DNA of 64,000 nt from Corynebacterium auris. Lineage in GTDB: Bacteria; Actinomycetota; Actinomycetes; Mycobacteriales; Mycobacteriaceae. Position numbers and translations under genes: made by a program. The notes under the pieces are model-generated. The model searched no databases. It saw only the letters and a program-made list of their open reading frames with translations, and was not told the DNA's origin. Shown piece after piece: positions 30,001-38,055 of the stretch (position 1 is its first letter; each line of letters opens with the position of its first letter). Where the stretch lies: the NCBI RefSeq assembly GCF_030408575.1, contig NZ_CP047047.1, positions 1,537,991-1,601,990 on the forward strand, given 5' to 3'.

Positions 30001-30288
30001 GCAGTCCCAGCCGAACACGCGCGGAACGTGGTAGCCCGACATCGTGCGGTAGCGGGGCACGATGTCCTTGACGTAGCCCGTCAGAAGGTGGCCGTAGTGG
30101 GGCAGCCCGTTAGCAAACGGGGGGCCATCGTTGAAGACGTATTCCTCGCCGCCTTCGCGGTTGCTTAACGACGCCTCAAAGGTCCCGTCCTTCTGCCAGT
30201 ACGAGAGCACCTCGCGTTCCATATCGGGGAACTTCGAGCTGCCGCCCGTCATATCCACCTTGGGGTAAACGCCGCCGACGTCCGACAT
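27100..30288 (-). CDS. ileS: Isoleucyl-tRNA synthetase IleS (eukaryote-like type)
   Basis: Class I synthetase of 1062 residues charging tRNA-Ile. The HIGH-type motif is [12 protein letters not shown] (about 70), followed by the long CP1 editing domain; KMSKS is intact in [12 protein letters not shown] (about 635). Length and sequence style match the IleRS found in mycobacteria and corynebacteria, which is closer to eukaryotic enzymes and is associated with natural mupirocin tolerance. ATG 30288 is preceded by AAGGAGAAAAG; the frame extends 34 codons upstream but that part is the T-box leader. Expression is predicted to be controlled by that leader. Confidence 0.96.
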   Translation of the reverse strand: MSDVGGVYPKVDMTGGSSKFPDMEREVLSYWQKDGTFEASLSNREGGEEYVFNDGPPFANGLPHYGHLLTGYVKDIVPRYRTMSGYHVPRVFGWDCHGLPAELEAEKQLGIKDKGEIESMGLDKFNEYCATSVLQYAGEWEDYVTRQARWVDFDNGYKTMDLEYMESVMWAFKELYDKGLIYQGFRVLPYSWAEHTPLSNQETRLDDSYRDRQDPTVTVTLPLTGAREGFPAQDTWRGHPELDGAAAIAWTTTPWTLPSNLALAVGPEIEYSLVEVGTDGAAEFVGAKLLLATNLLGAYAKELGENPTVVSTFRGAELEGLEYTPVFDYFADQDNAFMVLVADYVSTEDGTGIVHQAPAFGEDDMATTQEYGIDLVIPVDADGKFTSLVPEYEGKLVFDANRDIIRDLKAKKRVLRDQTIVHSYPHSWRSGEPLIYMALPAWFVKVTDVRDRMVELNQQIEWIPGHIRDGQFGKWLEGARDWNISRTRYWGSPVPAWVSDNPEYPRVDVYGSLDELERDFGVRPTSLHRPYIDELVRPNPDDPTGQSMMRRVPDVLDCWFESGSMPFAQYHYPFDNVEEHDARQPADFIVEYSGQTRGWFYVQHVLATALFDRPAFKKVVAHGIVLGNDGLKMSKSKGNYPDVNEVFDRDGSDAMRWFLMSSPILRGGNLIVTEQGIREGVRQALLPLWNAYSFLQLYSSAEATWSTGSDNVLDRYILAKTHDLVAGVDAALAGTRIADACDEVRQFADTLTNWYVRRSRDRFWAGQEEHPAAFDTLYTVLEVVSRVVAPLLPYASEVIWRGLTGGRSVHLADYPSAADLPADADLVSAMDATRAVCSAASSVRKANKLRNRLPLPKLTVALPNSASLADFASTIRDEVNVKEVELTDDVDSAGSFEVVVNAKVAGPQLGRDVQRAIKNVKAGNYVREGDNVVVDGDIVLTPELYTERLVAENPESTARVTGEGGTDGLVVLDTTVTPELEAEGWAADVIRGLQDARKSEDFAVSDRISVVLSVPADKQDWAREHAEHIAAETLATSFDVVTGEALEHEVVEGVSASVARNS

Positions 30289-30517
30289 CTTTTCTCCTTC
30301 ACTCACGGTTGTGTCCACGCTGGTGCAGGGACGCGGCCCGGGCCGCGCGGTACCACCCTGCTTGGGGCCTTGGACGGACCCCCGCTTCATTTGTGGTGAA
30401 GGAAGTGACGTCTCCCCGTAACGTCCGGTTCTACTGGGCCGCCCCGTTTTAGGGCTGCTGTTCTTCCGGAAACGCTCCCCGGTGATGGCCGGATCGATGC
30501 GTGCTCGCTAGATGCGG
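30289..30517 (-). promoter_or_regulatory. T-box riboswitch leader of ileS
   Basis: The leader carries all the marks of an actinobacterial ileS T-box. The conserved T-box AGGGTGGTACCGCG is at 30346-30359, with UGGU available to pair with the ACCA end of uncharged tRNA; CGCGTCCCT downstream can pair with it to form the anti-sequestrator. Upstream, GGCCATCACC (30481-30490) holds the isoleucine specifier ATC (30484-30486) in a short stem I. No terminator hairpin with U-run precedes the AAGGAG, so control is probably at translation initiation, as described for actinobacterial ileS leaders. Confidence 0.93.
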
Positions 30518-30522
30518 TGTCT

Positions 30523-30552
30523 AGTGTAGTCCACCGGCACGCGGGCGTGAAA
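30523..30552 (-). promoter_or_regulatory. Promoter of ileS (-35 TTTCAC, -10 TACACT)
   Basis: TACACT at 30523-30528 and TTTCAC at 30547-30552 are separated by 18 bp on the minus strand and would start RNA near 30517, exactly where the T-box leader begins. The -35 box directly touches the divIVA terminator stem. Confidence 0.65.
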
Positions 30553-30582
30553 GGCTCCCCCGGCCGGACGGCCGGGGGAGCC
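30553..30582 (-). terminator. 13-bp perfect hairpin after divIVA
   Basis: GGCTCCCCCGGCC (30553-30565), loop GGAC, GGCCGGGGGAGCC (30570-30582). It lies 21 bp after the divIVA stop. The following bases on the minus strand (CTTTCACG) contain only a three-T run, so it may act with Rho or only protect the 3' end. Confidence 0.7.
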
Positions 30583-30603
30583 CACCTCCCAGGCGCTAAG
30601 CGC

Positions 30604-31584
30604 CTACTTGTCCTCGTTGCCGCCCGGGGCGAAGGTGCCGCGGGTTTCCAGCTCCTCGAGCTGGGACTGCAGCAGGGTCTTCAGGCGCGTGCGGTACTCG
30701 CGTTCGAAGGTGCGCAGCTCGCCGATGCGGTTTTCCAGGGCGGTCTGCTGCTGCTTGACCGTGTTCATGATCTCGGTGTGCTTGCGCTCCGCGTCGCTGC
30801 GCAGCTTCGCGGCCTGCTCCTCCGCCTGGCGGATCTGCGCCTCGGCGCGAGAGTTGGCCTCGCTGGTGGTCTCGTCGGCCTTGCGCTCTGCGTCGCTGAC
30901 GAGCTGCTGGGCGCGGGACTCCGCCTGCTCCGTGGTCTCCCTGGCCTTCTTCTCGGCGTTTTCGAGCTGGGTGCGGGACTGGGTCTCGGCGTCCTGGATC
31001 TGGCGCTGCGCCGCGCCGCGTGCCTCGTCGAGCATGGAACGCGCCTCGGCCTGGGCCTCGGAGGTGAGGCGGTCCGCCATCTCCTGCGCCATGCCGAGGA
31101 CCTTAGCGGCCTGGACGTGGGTGTCCGCGGTGGCGTCACCGGCGGACTGCTGCGTGGCGGGCTGGGCCCCGTCTGTCTGCTGTGCGGACTGCTGGCGGGC
31201 CTTGTCTGCCGCCTCGTTGGCCTCCTTGCGGGCACGGGTGGCGTCCTCCTTGGCGGAGCGAGCCTCGTTCTCCGCACGGGTCTTCGCCTCTTCGGCCGCG
31301 CGCAGCTTCTGCTCGTAAGTGGAGCGCAGCTCCTGCTCGATCTCCTTGCGGATCGCGGCCTCGTCCACGCCGCTGTCGCGGACCGGCGCTGCGGCGGCGG
31401 GCTGGCCGCCCTTGCCCAGCTCCTCGACGCGAGCGCGCAGCTCGTCGTTCTCGTCCTGCAGCTGCGCAAGCGTGTCCTCGACGAGGTCGAGGAACTGGTC
31501 AACCTCGTCCTCGTTGTAACCGCGCTTGCCAATCGGCGGCTTGCTAAAGGCAACATTGTGCACGTCTGCTGGTGTGAGCGGCAT
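30604..31584 (-). CDS. divIVA: Polar growth protein DivIVA/Wag31
   Basis: Coiled-coil scaffold of 326 residues that marks the cell poles and recruits peptidoglycan synthesis for tip growth. The N-terminal membrane-curvature domain [32 protein letters not shown] (in two parts, residues 2-33) is canonical. A central Pro/Ala/Gln-rich linker (about 70-170) separates it from a long Ala/Glu/Arg coiled coil. The ATG is followed by the standard start MPLTPADV. It is the last gene of the ftsZ-pgeF-yggS-sepF-yggT-divIVA series, but a 214-bp gap suggests its own promoter. Confidence 0.96.
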   Translation of the reverse strand: MPLTPADVHNVAFSKPPIGKRGYNEDEVDQFLDLVEDTLAQLQDENDELRARVEELGKGGQPAAAAPVRDSGVDEAAIRKEIEQELRSTYEQKLRAAEEAKTRAENEARSAKEDATRARKEANEAADKARQQSAQQTDGAQPATQQSAGDATADTHVQAAKVLGMAQEMADRLTSEAQAEARSMLDEARGAAQRQIQDAETQSRTQLENAEKKARETTEQAESRAQQLVSDAERKADETTSEANSRAEAQIRQAEEQAAKLRSDAERKHTEIMNTVKQQQTALENRIGELRTFEREYRTRLKTLLQSQLEELETRGTFAPGGNEDK

Positions 31585-31798
31585 TAGCGATCCCTTCGTG
31601 TTGTCCCACCCGTTGCCACGGGTGCGCGAGCGAATCCCAGCGTGTGGGAAATGCCCAGACAGTTCGTTGTATTTTCCTTATTGAACAGAGAGTGTAGCCG
31701 AGACAACCCCGCGCTATGTGTATTTATACCCTCAATATCGACCGGAGGGTGAGCCCAGCGCCACAAAACGCGTTTCCCCTGCCCCCGGCGCTTCCTGC
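31585..31798 (-). promoter_or_regulatory. divIVA upstream region
   Basis: This 214-bp gap is less GC-rich than its neighbours. It holds a TACACT -10-like hexamer (31691-31696) without a good -35, an upstream AT-rich TATAAATACACAT stretch, and in the presumed 5' UTR a small hairpin CACCCGT-TGCC-ACGGGTG (31607-31624). No gene is seen in it. Confidence 0.45.
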
Positions 31799-32104
31799 TT
31801 ACAGGAAGGGCATGACAAGGAAGACCTGCGCAAGTACTTGGGCAATGGCCAGGATAAGAAAGAGGACAATGACGCTCACGTCCAGGCCCACTCCCCCGCT
31901 GAGGCGAAGCGGCGGGATGAGGCGGCGCAGCGCCATGACCGGCGGGTCGGTGACCACGAACATCGCCTCCGCCACCACCATGAACCACCGGGGCGGTGCG
32001 AATTGCTTCGAAAACGACTGAATCATCTCGACGATGATCCGGATCACCACCACCGTGGTGTACAAGCCGATGAGTGCGCAGATAGCTGCTCCAAACAATG
32101 CCAC
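31799..32104 (-). CDS. YggT family membrane protein
   Basis: Protein of 101 residues with two hydrophobic regions: the N-terminal FGAAICALIGLYTTVVVIRI and the C-terminal VSVIVLFLILAIAQVLAQVF. Between them lies the YggT-typical TDPPVMALRRLIPPLRLSG. The family is widely found beside sepF and divIVA in Gram-positives and is thought to take part in membrane or division organisation. It begins 83 bp downstream of the sepF terminator hairpin on the same strand. Confidence 0.9.
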   Translation of the reverse strand: MALFGAAICALIGLYTTVVVIRIIVEMIQSFSKQFAPPRWFMVVAEAMFVVTDPPVMALRRLIPPLRLSGGVGLDVSVIVLFLILAIAQVLAQVFLVMPFL

Positions 32105-32186
32105 GCGGCCAGCCTACAGCCCGCCTGACCGACTGGGATAACCGCGTGCCGGGCGGGCGCCACCGCCGGGCAGCCCGCAACACGCG

Positions 32187-32220
32187 AAAAGGCCAGCAGC
32201 TCGTAAGCTGCTGGCCTTTT
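32187..32220 (-). terminator. Bidirectional-looking terminator after sepF
   Basis: A 15-bp stem, AAAAGGCCAGCAGCT / AGCTGCTGGCCTTTT, with loop CGTA. On the minus strand it ends in TTTT and lies 53 bp after the sepF stop: a good intrinsic terminator separating sepF from yggT. Confidence 0.85.
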
Positions 32221-32273
32221 GACCGGCGCCTGACGCACAAGCCGGTCACGCACACGCCCCTGAAGCAAAACCC

Positions 32274-32759
32274 CTAGCGCAGGCGCGCGGCGCGCTGCAG
32301 CTCAGAGGAGGTAAACGGGGCGTTTTCCGGGGTGATGGCGAAGACCCGGCGCCCGGTGTCCATCCCGCGGGTCAGGTTGTGCATCCGCCCGCGCAGGGCG
32401 AAGCACAGCCCGGCGGCGAAGTCCACGAGGCGCTTCGCGTCGGCGGCGTCGAGGTCGCTCAGGTCCATAATCACCGCGTCGCCGTCGCGGAAGGGCTCGC
32501 CGATCTCCTTCGCGTCGTTGTAGCTGCGCGGGGTGGCGGTGACGATCGCGGGCTCCAGGGTGCGCGTGTAGGTCCCGCGGTAGTCGTGGCGCGGGGCGGC
32601 CTCGGAGTAGGGGCGCTGGGGGGCGCGCTCGTAGGCGGTGGAGCCGCCGTCGGTGTAGTCGTCGTCGTCGTAGTAGGCGGGGTCCTCGTTGTAGGCGGCC
32701 TCGTTGTAGTTGTACGGGCCGAGTCCGAAAAATTCCTTCGCGGTGCCGAAGATGGACAT
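32274..32759 (-). CDS. sepF: Cell division protein SepF
   Basis: FtsZ membrane anchor, 161 residues; important in Actinobacteria because FtsA is absent. The N-terminal amphipathic helix MSIFGTAKEFFGLGP binds membrane. An acidic Tyr/Asp-rich linker (about 15-70) follows, then the conserved core GDAVIMDLSDLDAADAKRLVDF (in two parts, about 96-117) with FALRGRM. ATG 32759 has AGGAG 10 nt upstream; the frame continues 15 codons further without similarity. The usual partner ftsZ lies three genes upstream. Confidence 0.95.
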   Translation of the reverse strand: MSIFGTAKEFFGLGPYNYNEAAYNEDPAYYDDDDYTDGGSTAYERAPQRPYSEAAPRHDYRGTYTRTLEPAIVTATPRSYNDAKEIGEPFRDGDAVIMDLSDLDAADAKRLVDFAAGLCFALRGRMHNLTRGMDTGRRVFAITPENAPFTSSELQRAARLR

Positions 32760-32831
32760 GTTTTTGCTGCTCCTGGGGTCGTTTTCGGGGTGGCGCCGCA
32801 GCAAGCGGCGGCGCGGGGAATCACATCGCTG

Positions 32832-33548
32832 TTAGCCTACGGGCCGCGGCCCCAGCACCCCGGTTCCGACACGCACGATATCCGAGCCACACGCGATTGC
32901 CTTCTCAAAGTCGCCCGACATCCCGGCGGACAGGACGAGGTCTCGGCCGAGGGAGGCGGCGTGGGCGTCGGTGATCTCGCGGGCCCGGGTGAACACGGGC
33001 ACCGGGTCGGCGTCGAGGGGCGGCACCACCATAAATCCGGCGAAGCGCAGGTGCTCAGACTCAGCCACAGCCGCGACCACCTCGTCAACCCCGCCCGCCG
33101 GCACTCCCCCGCGCGCCTCGTCGCCGTCGGCGGACAGCTGCACGAGGCAGGGCAGGACGCCGCTTTCGCGATCCCCGCGCTCGAGGGCGAGCGCCATCCC
33201 CCTTTCCAAACCGCGCGCCAGCTTGACGGAGTCCACGGAGTGGACCTGGCTTGCCCAGCGCGCCACGGAGTTGGCCTTCTTCGACTGGATCTGCCCAATC
33301 ATCGCAATGCCCACGTCAACTCCGCCCTGGGCGAGGTGCTCGGCCTTCGCGCGGGCCTCCTGCTCGCGGTTTTCTCCCACCAGGTCGATGCCCAGCCCGG
33401 CGAGGATCTCGATGTCCTCGACTGGGTGGAACTTGCTCACCGGCACCAGCCGGACACTGCCCGGCTCGCGCCCCGCCTGCGCTTCCGCCGCCGCAATGCG
33501 CTCGCGCACTGCCTTTAACCGCGCCGCGATCTCGTCCGTCCTGCTCAT
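32832..33548 (-). CDS. YggS/PLPBP family PLP homeostasis protein
   Basis: Protein of 238 residues folding as a single alanine-racemase-like barrel. The PLP lysine lies in LVPVSKFHP (about 43). GENREQEARAK, HMIGxxQ-like IGQIQSKKAN and the phosphate-binding LSAGMSGDFEKAIACGSDIVRVG (end, in two parts) are conserved. Family members bind PLP and maintain vitamin B6 and amino-acid pools, with no enzyme activity shown. It sits in the conserved ftsZ-pgeF-yggS-sepF order, starting 6 bp after pgeF. Confidence 0.93.
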   Translation of the reverse strand: MSRTDEIAARLKAVRERIAAAEAQAGREPGSVRLVPVSKFHPVEDIEILAGLGIDLVGENREQEARAKAEHLAQGGVDVGIAMIGQIQSKKANSVARWASQVHSVDSVKLARGLERGMALALERGDRESGVLPCLVQLSADGDEARGGVPAGGVDEVVAAVAESEHLRFAGFMVVPPLDADPVPVFTRAREITDAHAASLGRDLVLSAGMSGDFEKAIACGSDIVRVGTGVLGPRPVG

Positions 33549-33554
33549 CTTCGT

Positions 33555-34313
33555 CTACCCTTCCTTTCGTGTCGTGCCCGTCAACCAAATCACTCCCGCC
33601 TGGCGCCCCGTCGTGCCGTCGCGCCGGTAGGAGAAAAAGTCCCCGTCCGTGATGGTGTCGCGCGGGTCCGCGTCGACATGCGTGACGCCGAGCTCGAACA
33701 GCTGCCGCACGATCCCTGCCCGCACGTCGAGGCCCGGGCTCCCCTGCGCCGTGCGCGTCATCGAGCCGGGCAAGTGCTTTTCGACGTCCCGGGCCATCTC
33801 CAGGGGGACCTCGTAGCTGCTCCCGGCCGCGGCTGGGCCGAGCAGCGCCGTGATCGTCCCCGGGCTGGCGCCGCGGCTCACCATGGCCTCGACCGTGCGC
33901 GCGACAATCCCGTTGCGCGCGCCAATGCGGCCCGCGTGGGCGGCGGCGACGACGCCGGCGCCGTGGTCCGCGAGCAACACCGGGGTGCAATCGGCGACCA
34001 AGACGCACAGGGCCAGGCCGGGCGTGGTGGTCACCACGGCGTCGGTGGCCGCGACGGGGCGCTTTTGCGGGCCGTCTACGAAGGTGACGTTGTTGGTGTG
34101 CAGCTGCTCCATCCACACGAAGTCCTCCGGGGCAAGGCCCACCGTCGCGGCGAGGCGCCGGCGGTTCGCCGCGACGGCCTCGGGGTCGTCGCCCACGTGG
34201 TCGCCGAGGTTGAAGGAATCGTACGGGGACGCAGACGCCCCGCCCGCACGGGTGGTGAACACCATGCGGACGGGGCGGTCCTGGACGGGGGTGCGCTCGC
34301 GTGCGGATGTCAT
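33555..34313 (-). CDS. pgeF: Peptidoglycan editing factor PgeF (YfiH, DUF152)
   Basis: Protein of 252 residues of the multicopper-oxidase-like YfiH family. Metal-site residues are visible in MEQLHTNNV (His), VADCTPVLLAD (Cys) and AAHAGRIGARNGI (His). PgeF of E. coli removes wrongly incorporated L-Ser from UDP-MurNAc, so its place right after ftsZ fits wall quality control. ATG 34313 follows GGTGGGGG; in-frame codons to 34346 have no site. It is probably co-transcribed with yggS. Confidence 0.9.
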   Translation of the reverse strand: MTSARERTPVQDRPVRMVFTTRAGGASASPYDSFNLGDHVGDDPEAVAANRRRLAATVGLAPEDFVWMEQLHTNNVTFVDGPQKRPVAATDAVVTTTPGLALCVLVADCTPVLLADHGAGVVAAAHAGRIGARNGIVARTVEAMVSRGASPGTITALLGPAAAGSSYEVPLEMARDVEKHLPGSMTRTAQGSPGLDVRAGIVRQLFELGVTHVDADPRDTITDGDFFSYRRDGTTGRQAGVIWLTGTTRKEG

Positions 34314-34349
34314 GACCCCCACCCTAGCGAGCGCTCCCCGCGCCAAGCG

Positions 34350-35567
34350 TCAGCGCAGGAAATCCGGGACGTCGACGTCGTCGTCCTCCCGCGCGCGGTC
34401 GGCGCCGTCGCGCCCGGAACGGGTGAACAGGCCGGAGCTGCGCTCCTCATAGCGGTGGCGCGGCTGGTACTCCTCGTGGCGCTCCTCCTCGGCCGGGGCT
34501 GCGCTGCGGTCGTCGAAAAGCGAGCCGCGGGCGGGCGCCGGGGTCGGGGACTCGGCGGCCTGGCCGTTGTCCGCGGCGGCGTTGTCCTGCTGGCCGGAGG
34601 CGGACTCGGGGCGCGCGTTGGCCTTCTCGTCGAAGCCGGTGGCGATGATGGTCACGCGCACCTCGTCGCCGAGGTTGTCGTCGATGATGGTGCCGAAGAT
34701 GATATTGGCGTCGTCGTCGGCCTTCTCCTCCACGATGGAGGCGGCGTTGTTGACCTCCATCAGGCCGAGGTCGGATCCGCCCGCGACGGAGATGAGCACG
34801 CCCTTGGCGCCCTCCATGGTCGTCTCCAGAAGCGGGGAGTTGATCGCCTGCTCGGTGGCCACCATCACGCGGTTTTCCCCGCGCGCCGAGCCCACGCCCA
34901 TGAGGGCGGAGCCCGCGTCGGCCATCACGGAACGCACGTCGGCGAAGTCGACGTTGATCACGCCGGGGATGGTGATGAGGTTCGTAATACCCTGCACGCC
35001 GTTGTAGAGCACCTCGTCCGCCGCCCGGAAGGCCTCCATCATCGACAGCTCCGCGTCGCCGAGCTGCAGAAGGCGGTCGTTCGGGATGACGATGACGGTG
35101 TCGCAGACCTCCTTCAGGTTCTCGATGCCCTCCAGCGCCTGGCGCGTGCGGCGCTTGCCCTCGAAGGAGAACGGGCGGGTGACCACGCCGATGGTCAAAG
35201 CACCCATCTTCTTGGCGATCCCGGCGACGACCGGGGCCGCGCCCGTGCCGGTGCCGCCGCCCTCACCGGCGGTGACGAAGACCATGTCGGAACCCTTCAG
35301 GGACTCCTCGATCTCCTGCTTGTGATCCTCGGCGGAGGTGCGCCCGACCTCCGGGTTCGCGCCCGCGCCGAGCCCGCGGGTGGCCTCGCGCCCGATGTCG
35401 AGCTTGGTGTCGGCGTCGGTGAACAAAAGTGCCTGCGAGTCGGTGTTGACCGCGACGAACTCAACGCCCTTGAGCCCTTCTTCGATCATGCGGTTGACGG
35501 CGTTGACGCCGCCGCCGCCAACACCGACGACGCGGATCATGGCGAGGTAGTTGGCTGGAGAGGTCAT
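34350..35567 (-). CDS. ftsZ: Cell division GTPase FtsZ
   Basis: Tubulin homologue of 405 residues forming the Z-ring. GTP-binding motifs are [13 protein letters not shown] (about 16-28), the tubulin signature [12 protein letters not shown] (about 101-112) and [13 protein letters not shown]. The C-terminal ~85 residues form a charged linker, ending in [11 protein letters not shown], the short peptide that binds SepF. ATG 35567 ([11 protein letters not shown]) matches known corynebacterial starts; the 31 codons before it belong to the leader. Confidence 0.98.
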   Translation of the reverse strand: MTSPANYLAMIRVVGVGGGGVNAVNRMIEEGLKGVEFVAVNTDSQALLFTDADTKLDIGREATRGLGAGANPEVGRTSAEDHKQEIEESLKGSDMVFVTAGEGGGTGTGAAPVVAGIAKKMGALTIGVVTRPFSFEGKRRTRQALEGIENLKEVCDTVIVIPNDRLLQLGDAELSMMEAFRAADEVLYNGVQGITNLITIPGVINVDFADVRSVMADAGSALMGVGSARGENRVMVATEQAINSPLLETTMEGAKGVLISVAGGSDLGLMEVNNAASIVEEKADDDANIIFGTIIDDNLGDEVRVTIIATGFDEKANARPESASGQQDNAAADNGQAAESPTPAPARGSLFDDRSAAPAEEERHEEYQPRHRYEERSSGLFTRSGRDGADRAREDDDVDVPDFLR

Positions 35568-35669
35568 GGAGAGATTCTCGCCTTTCAGGTACGTAGAACT
35601 TTTTCGGGAACAGTAAGCAGGCTCATGCGCAGCATGCAACGCTTCCCCATCATGGGCCACGAAACGCCC

Positions 35670-35736
35670 AAAGCCCGGTTTTTGCCTCGGCGTGTTGCAA
35701 CCCTAAACCTTCACTTTAGGGTTGTGACCTGGGCTT
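35670..35736 (-). repeat. Nested inverted repeats between ftsQ and ftsZ
   Basis: Inner stem CAACCCTAAA / TTTAGGGTTG (35698-35707, 35715-35724, loop 7 nt) inside an outer pair AAAGCCC / GGGCTTT (35670-35676, 35730-35736). The structure starts six bases after the ftsQ stop and about 100 bp before the ftsZ ATG. It could be an attenuator, a processing site or a partial terminator setting ftsZ level. Confidence 0.7.
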
Positions 35737-35741
35737 TCGCG

Positions 35742-36497
35742 CTAACGCACCGTCACCAGCTCGGGGTTGGACACGTTGAACTCGCTGCCCTCCCTGTGCA
35801 CCACCGCCTCCAGTGCGCGAGCCTTGTTCTCGTTGTCCTCGCTGGCGCCCCACACCACCGTGCGCTCGTCGCCAAGAGTGAGCACGAACGTGTGGGGGCT
35901 GCGCGCCTCGATGGAGGCGACCTGCCCGCGCATTTCTTCGCTTATCGACGTCACGATCGACACCGCGTCCCTGCGCACGCGCTCGTCCTGCAGCGCCGAA
36001 TCGGCCAGGCGCACCGCCCCGGGCGGCGGGTCGCCCACGGTGAACGCCTCGCCCTCGGTGTCGATCAGCTGCGTCCCCTCGGCGGTCTCCGTGTAGGCGA
36101 CGGCGACGTACTCGTCGACGGCGACGGTGATGGTGGAGGGCCAGTCGCGCCCCACGGTCGCGCTTTTCACCCACGGCAGCCCCGCCACCCCGGAGGCGGC
36201 CTGGTGGGCGTCGACACGCGCCATCGGCGTACCCTCCTCGATGTTCGTCGCGGCGGCGACCTCCTCCTCGCTGAGTTGGCGCGCCCCCTCGACCTCGATC
36301 GAGCGCACGGGCATCGCCGGGGTGAAAGGCGCTGCCACCGCGGCCGTGAGCGCCCCTACGACAACCACAACGACGGCCGCGACCGCCCAGGTTCCCCCGC
36401 GGCGCGGCGCCCGGCCGTCGTCCTCCTGCTTGTTTGCGGACTGCCTGTTTGCGGACTGCTTGTTTGCGGACTGCTTGTTTGCGGACTCTGCCGGCAT
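35742..36497 (-). CDS. ftsQ: Cell division protein FtsQ
   Basis: Bitopic division protein of 251 residues. A cytoplasmic tail of ~35 residues contains four SANKQ-type pentapeptides, then one membrane helix (TWAVAAVVVVVVGALTAAVA, about 36-55), the POTRA domain starting VRSIEVEGARQLSEEEVAAA, and the FtsQ domain (WPSTITVAVDEYVAVAY...). The start is 4 bp after the murC stop. FtsQ links FtsL/FtsB-like proteins to the septal synthase. Confidence 0.95.
   Translation of the reverse strand: MPAESANKQSANKQSANRQSANKQEDDGRAPRRGGTWAVAAVVVVVVGALTAAVAAPFTPAMPVRSIEVEGARQLSEEEVAAATNIEEGTPMARVDAHQAASGVAGLPWVKSATVGRDWPSTITVAVDEYVAVAYTETAEGTQLIDTEGEAFTVGDPPPGAVRLADSALQDERVRRDAVSIVTSISEEMRGQVASIEARSPHTFVLTLGDERTVVWGASEDNENKARALEAVVHREGSEFNVSNPELVTVR
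36426..36485 (-). repeat. 15-bp tandem repeat x4 in ftsQ
   Basis: Four consecutive copies of CTGCTTGTTTGCGGA (one with a T-to-C change) at 36426-36440, 36441-36455, 36456-36470 and 36471-36485. In ftsQ they encode SANKQ-SANRQ-SANKQ-SANKQ in the cytoplasmic tail. The unit is a multiple of three, so copy changes keep the frame. Confidence 0.95.
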
Positions 36498-36501
36498 TGC
36501 C

Positions 36502-37977
36502 TCACCCCTCCTGCGCCAGCGCAGAGAGGATCTCCTCGGCGAGCATGGTCACGGTGCCGGCGCCCATCGTCAAAACTATGTCGCCGGGGCGCGTGAGCTC
36601 GCGCACGGTCGCCGGCGCCGCGGAAAAGTCCGGTTCGTAGCGCACCTCGGTCGCGGTCCTGTCGATGCGGTCGGTGATGATGCGCGAGTCCATCCCCTCC
36701 ACCGGGGTCTCGCGGGCGCCGAAGATGTCCAGGACAACGGCGGCGTCGGCGCGCGACAAAGCGGCGGCGAACTCGGCCGCGAACTCGCGCGTGCGCGAAT
36801 ACAGGTGCGGCTGGAAGCACACAACCACCCGCGCGCCGCCGCCCTCCGCCCGAGCCTTCTCGCGCGCGGCGCCGAGCACGGCGGCGACCTCGGTCGGGTG
36901 GTGGGCGTAGTCATCGTAGACGCGCGCTCCGGCGAAAGTGCCCTCGGCCACCTCGCCCTTGAACTCGAAGCGGCGCCGCACGCCGGTGTACTCGCTGAGC
37001 CCCGCCGCCAGGCGCTGCGGGTCGGCCCCCGCGCACGCCCCGGCCAGAAGCGCCGCCACCGAGTTGAGCACCATGTGGTGCCCCGGCACGGACATCGAGT
37101 ACTCGACCCGCCGCTCGGCCCCACCCACGGCCAGGTCAACCCGCACCTGGGCCGGCCCGCCGCAGTGGGCCTCCTCGGCGATGATTGCGCCGGCGGGCAC
37201 GTCGGGGCAGACTTCCGCCGCGGCGGCGGTGCCGTAGCCGAGTACCGTCACCCCGCGCTGAATCGCCCGCCTGCCGCACTCGACGGCGTGCGCGTCGTCG
37301 AGGCAGACCACGAGCGTGCCGGATTCCGTGACGCGGTCGGCGAAGTCGTCGAAGACGCGGAAGTAGGAGTCCGCGTCGCCGAAGTAGTCCAGGTGGTCCG
37401 GCTCGATGTTGGTGATCACGGCGATGTCCGGCGCGTAACGCAGCAGCGAGGCGTCCGATTCGTCCGCCTCCGCCGCGAAGATGCGGCCCTGCCCGTGGTG
37501 CGCGTTCGTCCCCGCGCGGTTGAGCTGGCCACCGATGGCGAAGCTCGGCTCCTCCCCCGCCGCCTGCAGCGCCACCACGGCCATGGAGGTCGTCGAGGTT
37601 TTCCCGTGCGTTCCCGCGAAGAGCACTTGGGTGTAGCCCTCCATCAGCTCAGCGAGCAGGTCGGAGCGGCGCAGGACCGGGATGGCCTCCGCGCGGGCGC
37701 GCGCCAGCTCGGGGTTGTCCTGCGGGATCGCGGCGAAGCTGGTCACCACGGCCGTCGGCAGCTCACCCGCCAAGTCGAGGTTGTCCGCTGCGTGGCCCAC
37801 CGCGATCTGCGCCCCCCGCGCCCGCAGCGCGCGCACCGGCAGGGAATCCTTCACGTCGGAGCCCGTGACTACACTGCCGCGATCGAGCAGGATGTGCGCC
37901 ACCCCCGACATGCCGGAGCCGCCGATGCCGATGAGGTGAACGCGGGCAAGATCGACGTCACTGCCGGGGTGATTCAT
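36502..37977 (-). CDS. murC: UDP-N-acetylmuramate--L-alanine ligase MurC
   Basis: ATP-dependent ligase of 491 residues adding L-Ala to UDP-MurNAc. N-terminal Rossmann motif [17 protein letters not shown]-loop [14 protein letters not shown] (about 120), [10 protein letters not shown] and the C-terminal [11 protein letters not shown] are all present. ATG 37977 lies 11 nt after AAGGAG; in-frame codons to 38049 are not conserved. It follows murG with 78 bp between stop and start. Confidence 0.97.
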   Translation of the reverse strand: MNHPGSDVDLARVHLIGIGGSGMSGVAHILLDRGSVVTGSDVKDSLPVRALRARGAQIAVGHAADNLDLAGELPTAVVTSFAAIPQDNPELARARAEAIPVLRRSDLLAELMEGYTQVLFAGTHGKTSTTSMAVVALQAAGEEPSFAIGGQLNRAGTNAHHGQGRIFAAEADESDASLLRYAPDIAVITNIEPDHLDYFGDADSYFRVFDDFADRVTESGTLVVCLDDAHAVECGRRAIQRGVTVLGYGTAAAAEVCPDVPAGAIIAEEAHCGGPAQVRVDLAVGGAERRVEYSMSVPGHHMVLNSVAALLAGACAGADPQRLAAGLSEYTGVRRRFEFKGEVAEGTFAGARVYDDYAHHPTEVAAVLGAAREKARAEGGGARVVVCFQPHLYSRTREFAAEFAAALSRADAAVVLDIFGARETPVEGMDSRIITDRIDRTATEVRYEPDFSAAPATVRELTRPGDIVLTMGAGTVTMLAEEILSALAQEG

Positions 37978-38055
37978 GTTTTCGGGCGCTCCTTCGCAGG
38001 GCTTGTTCTCAGGGCTTGTTCTCAGGGCCGGGCGGGTTGCGTACGACACGCGATT

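Noticed and set aside
33678..36596. 972-codon plus-strand open frame
   Set aside because: Antisense to pgeF, ftsZ and ftsQ; composition dominated by Arg, Ala, Gly, His and Val as expected for a shadow frame.
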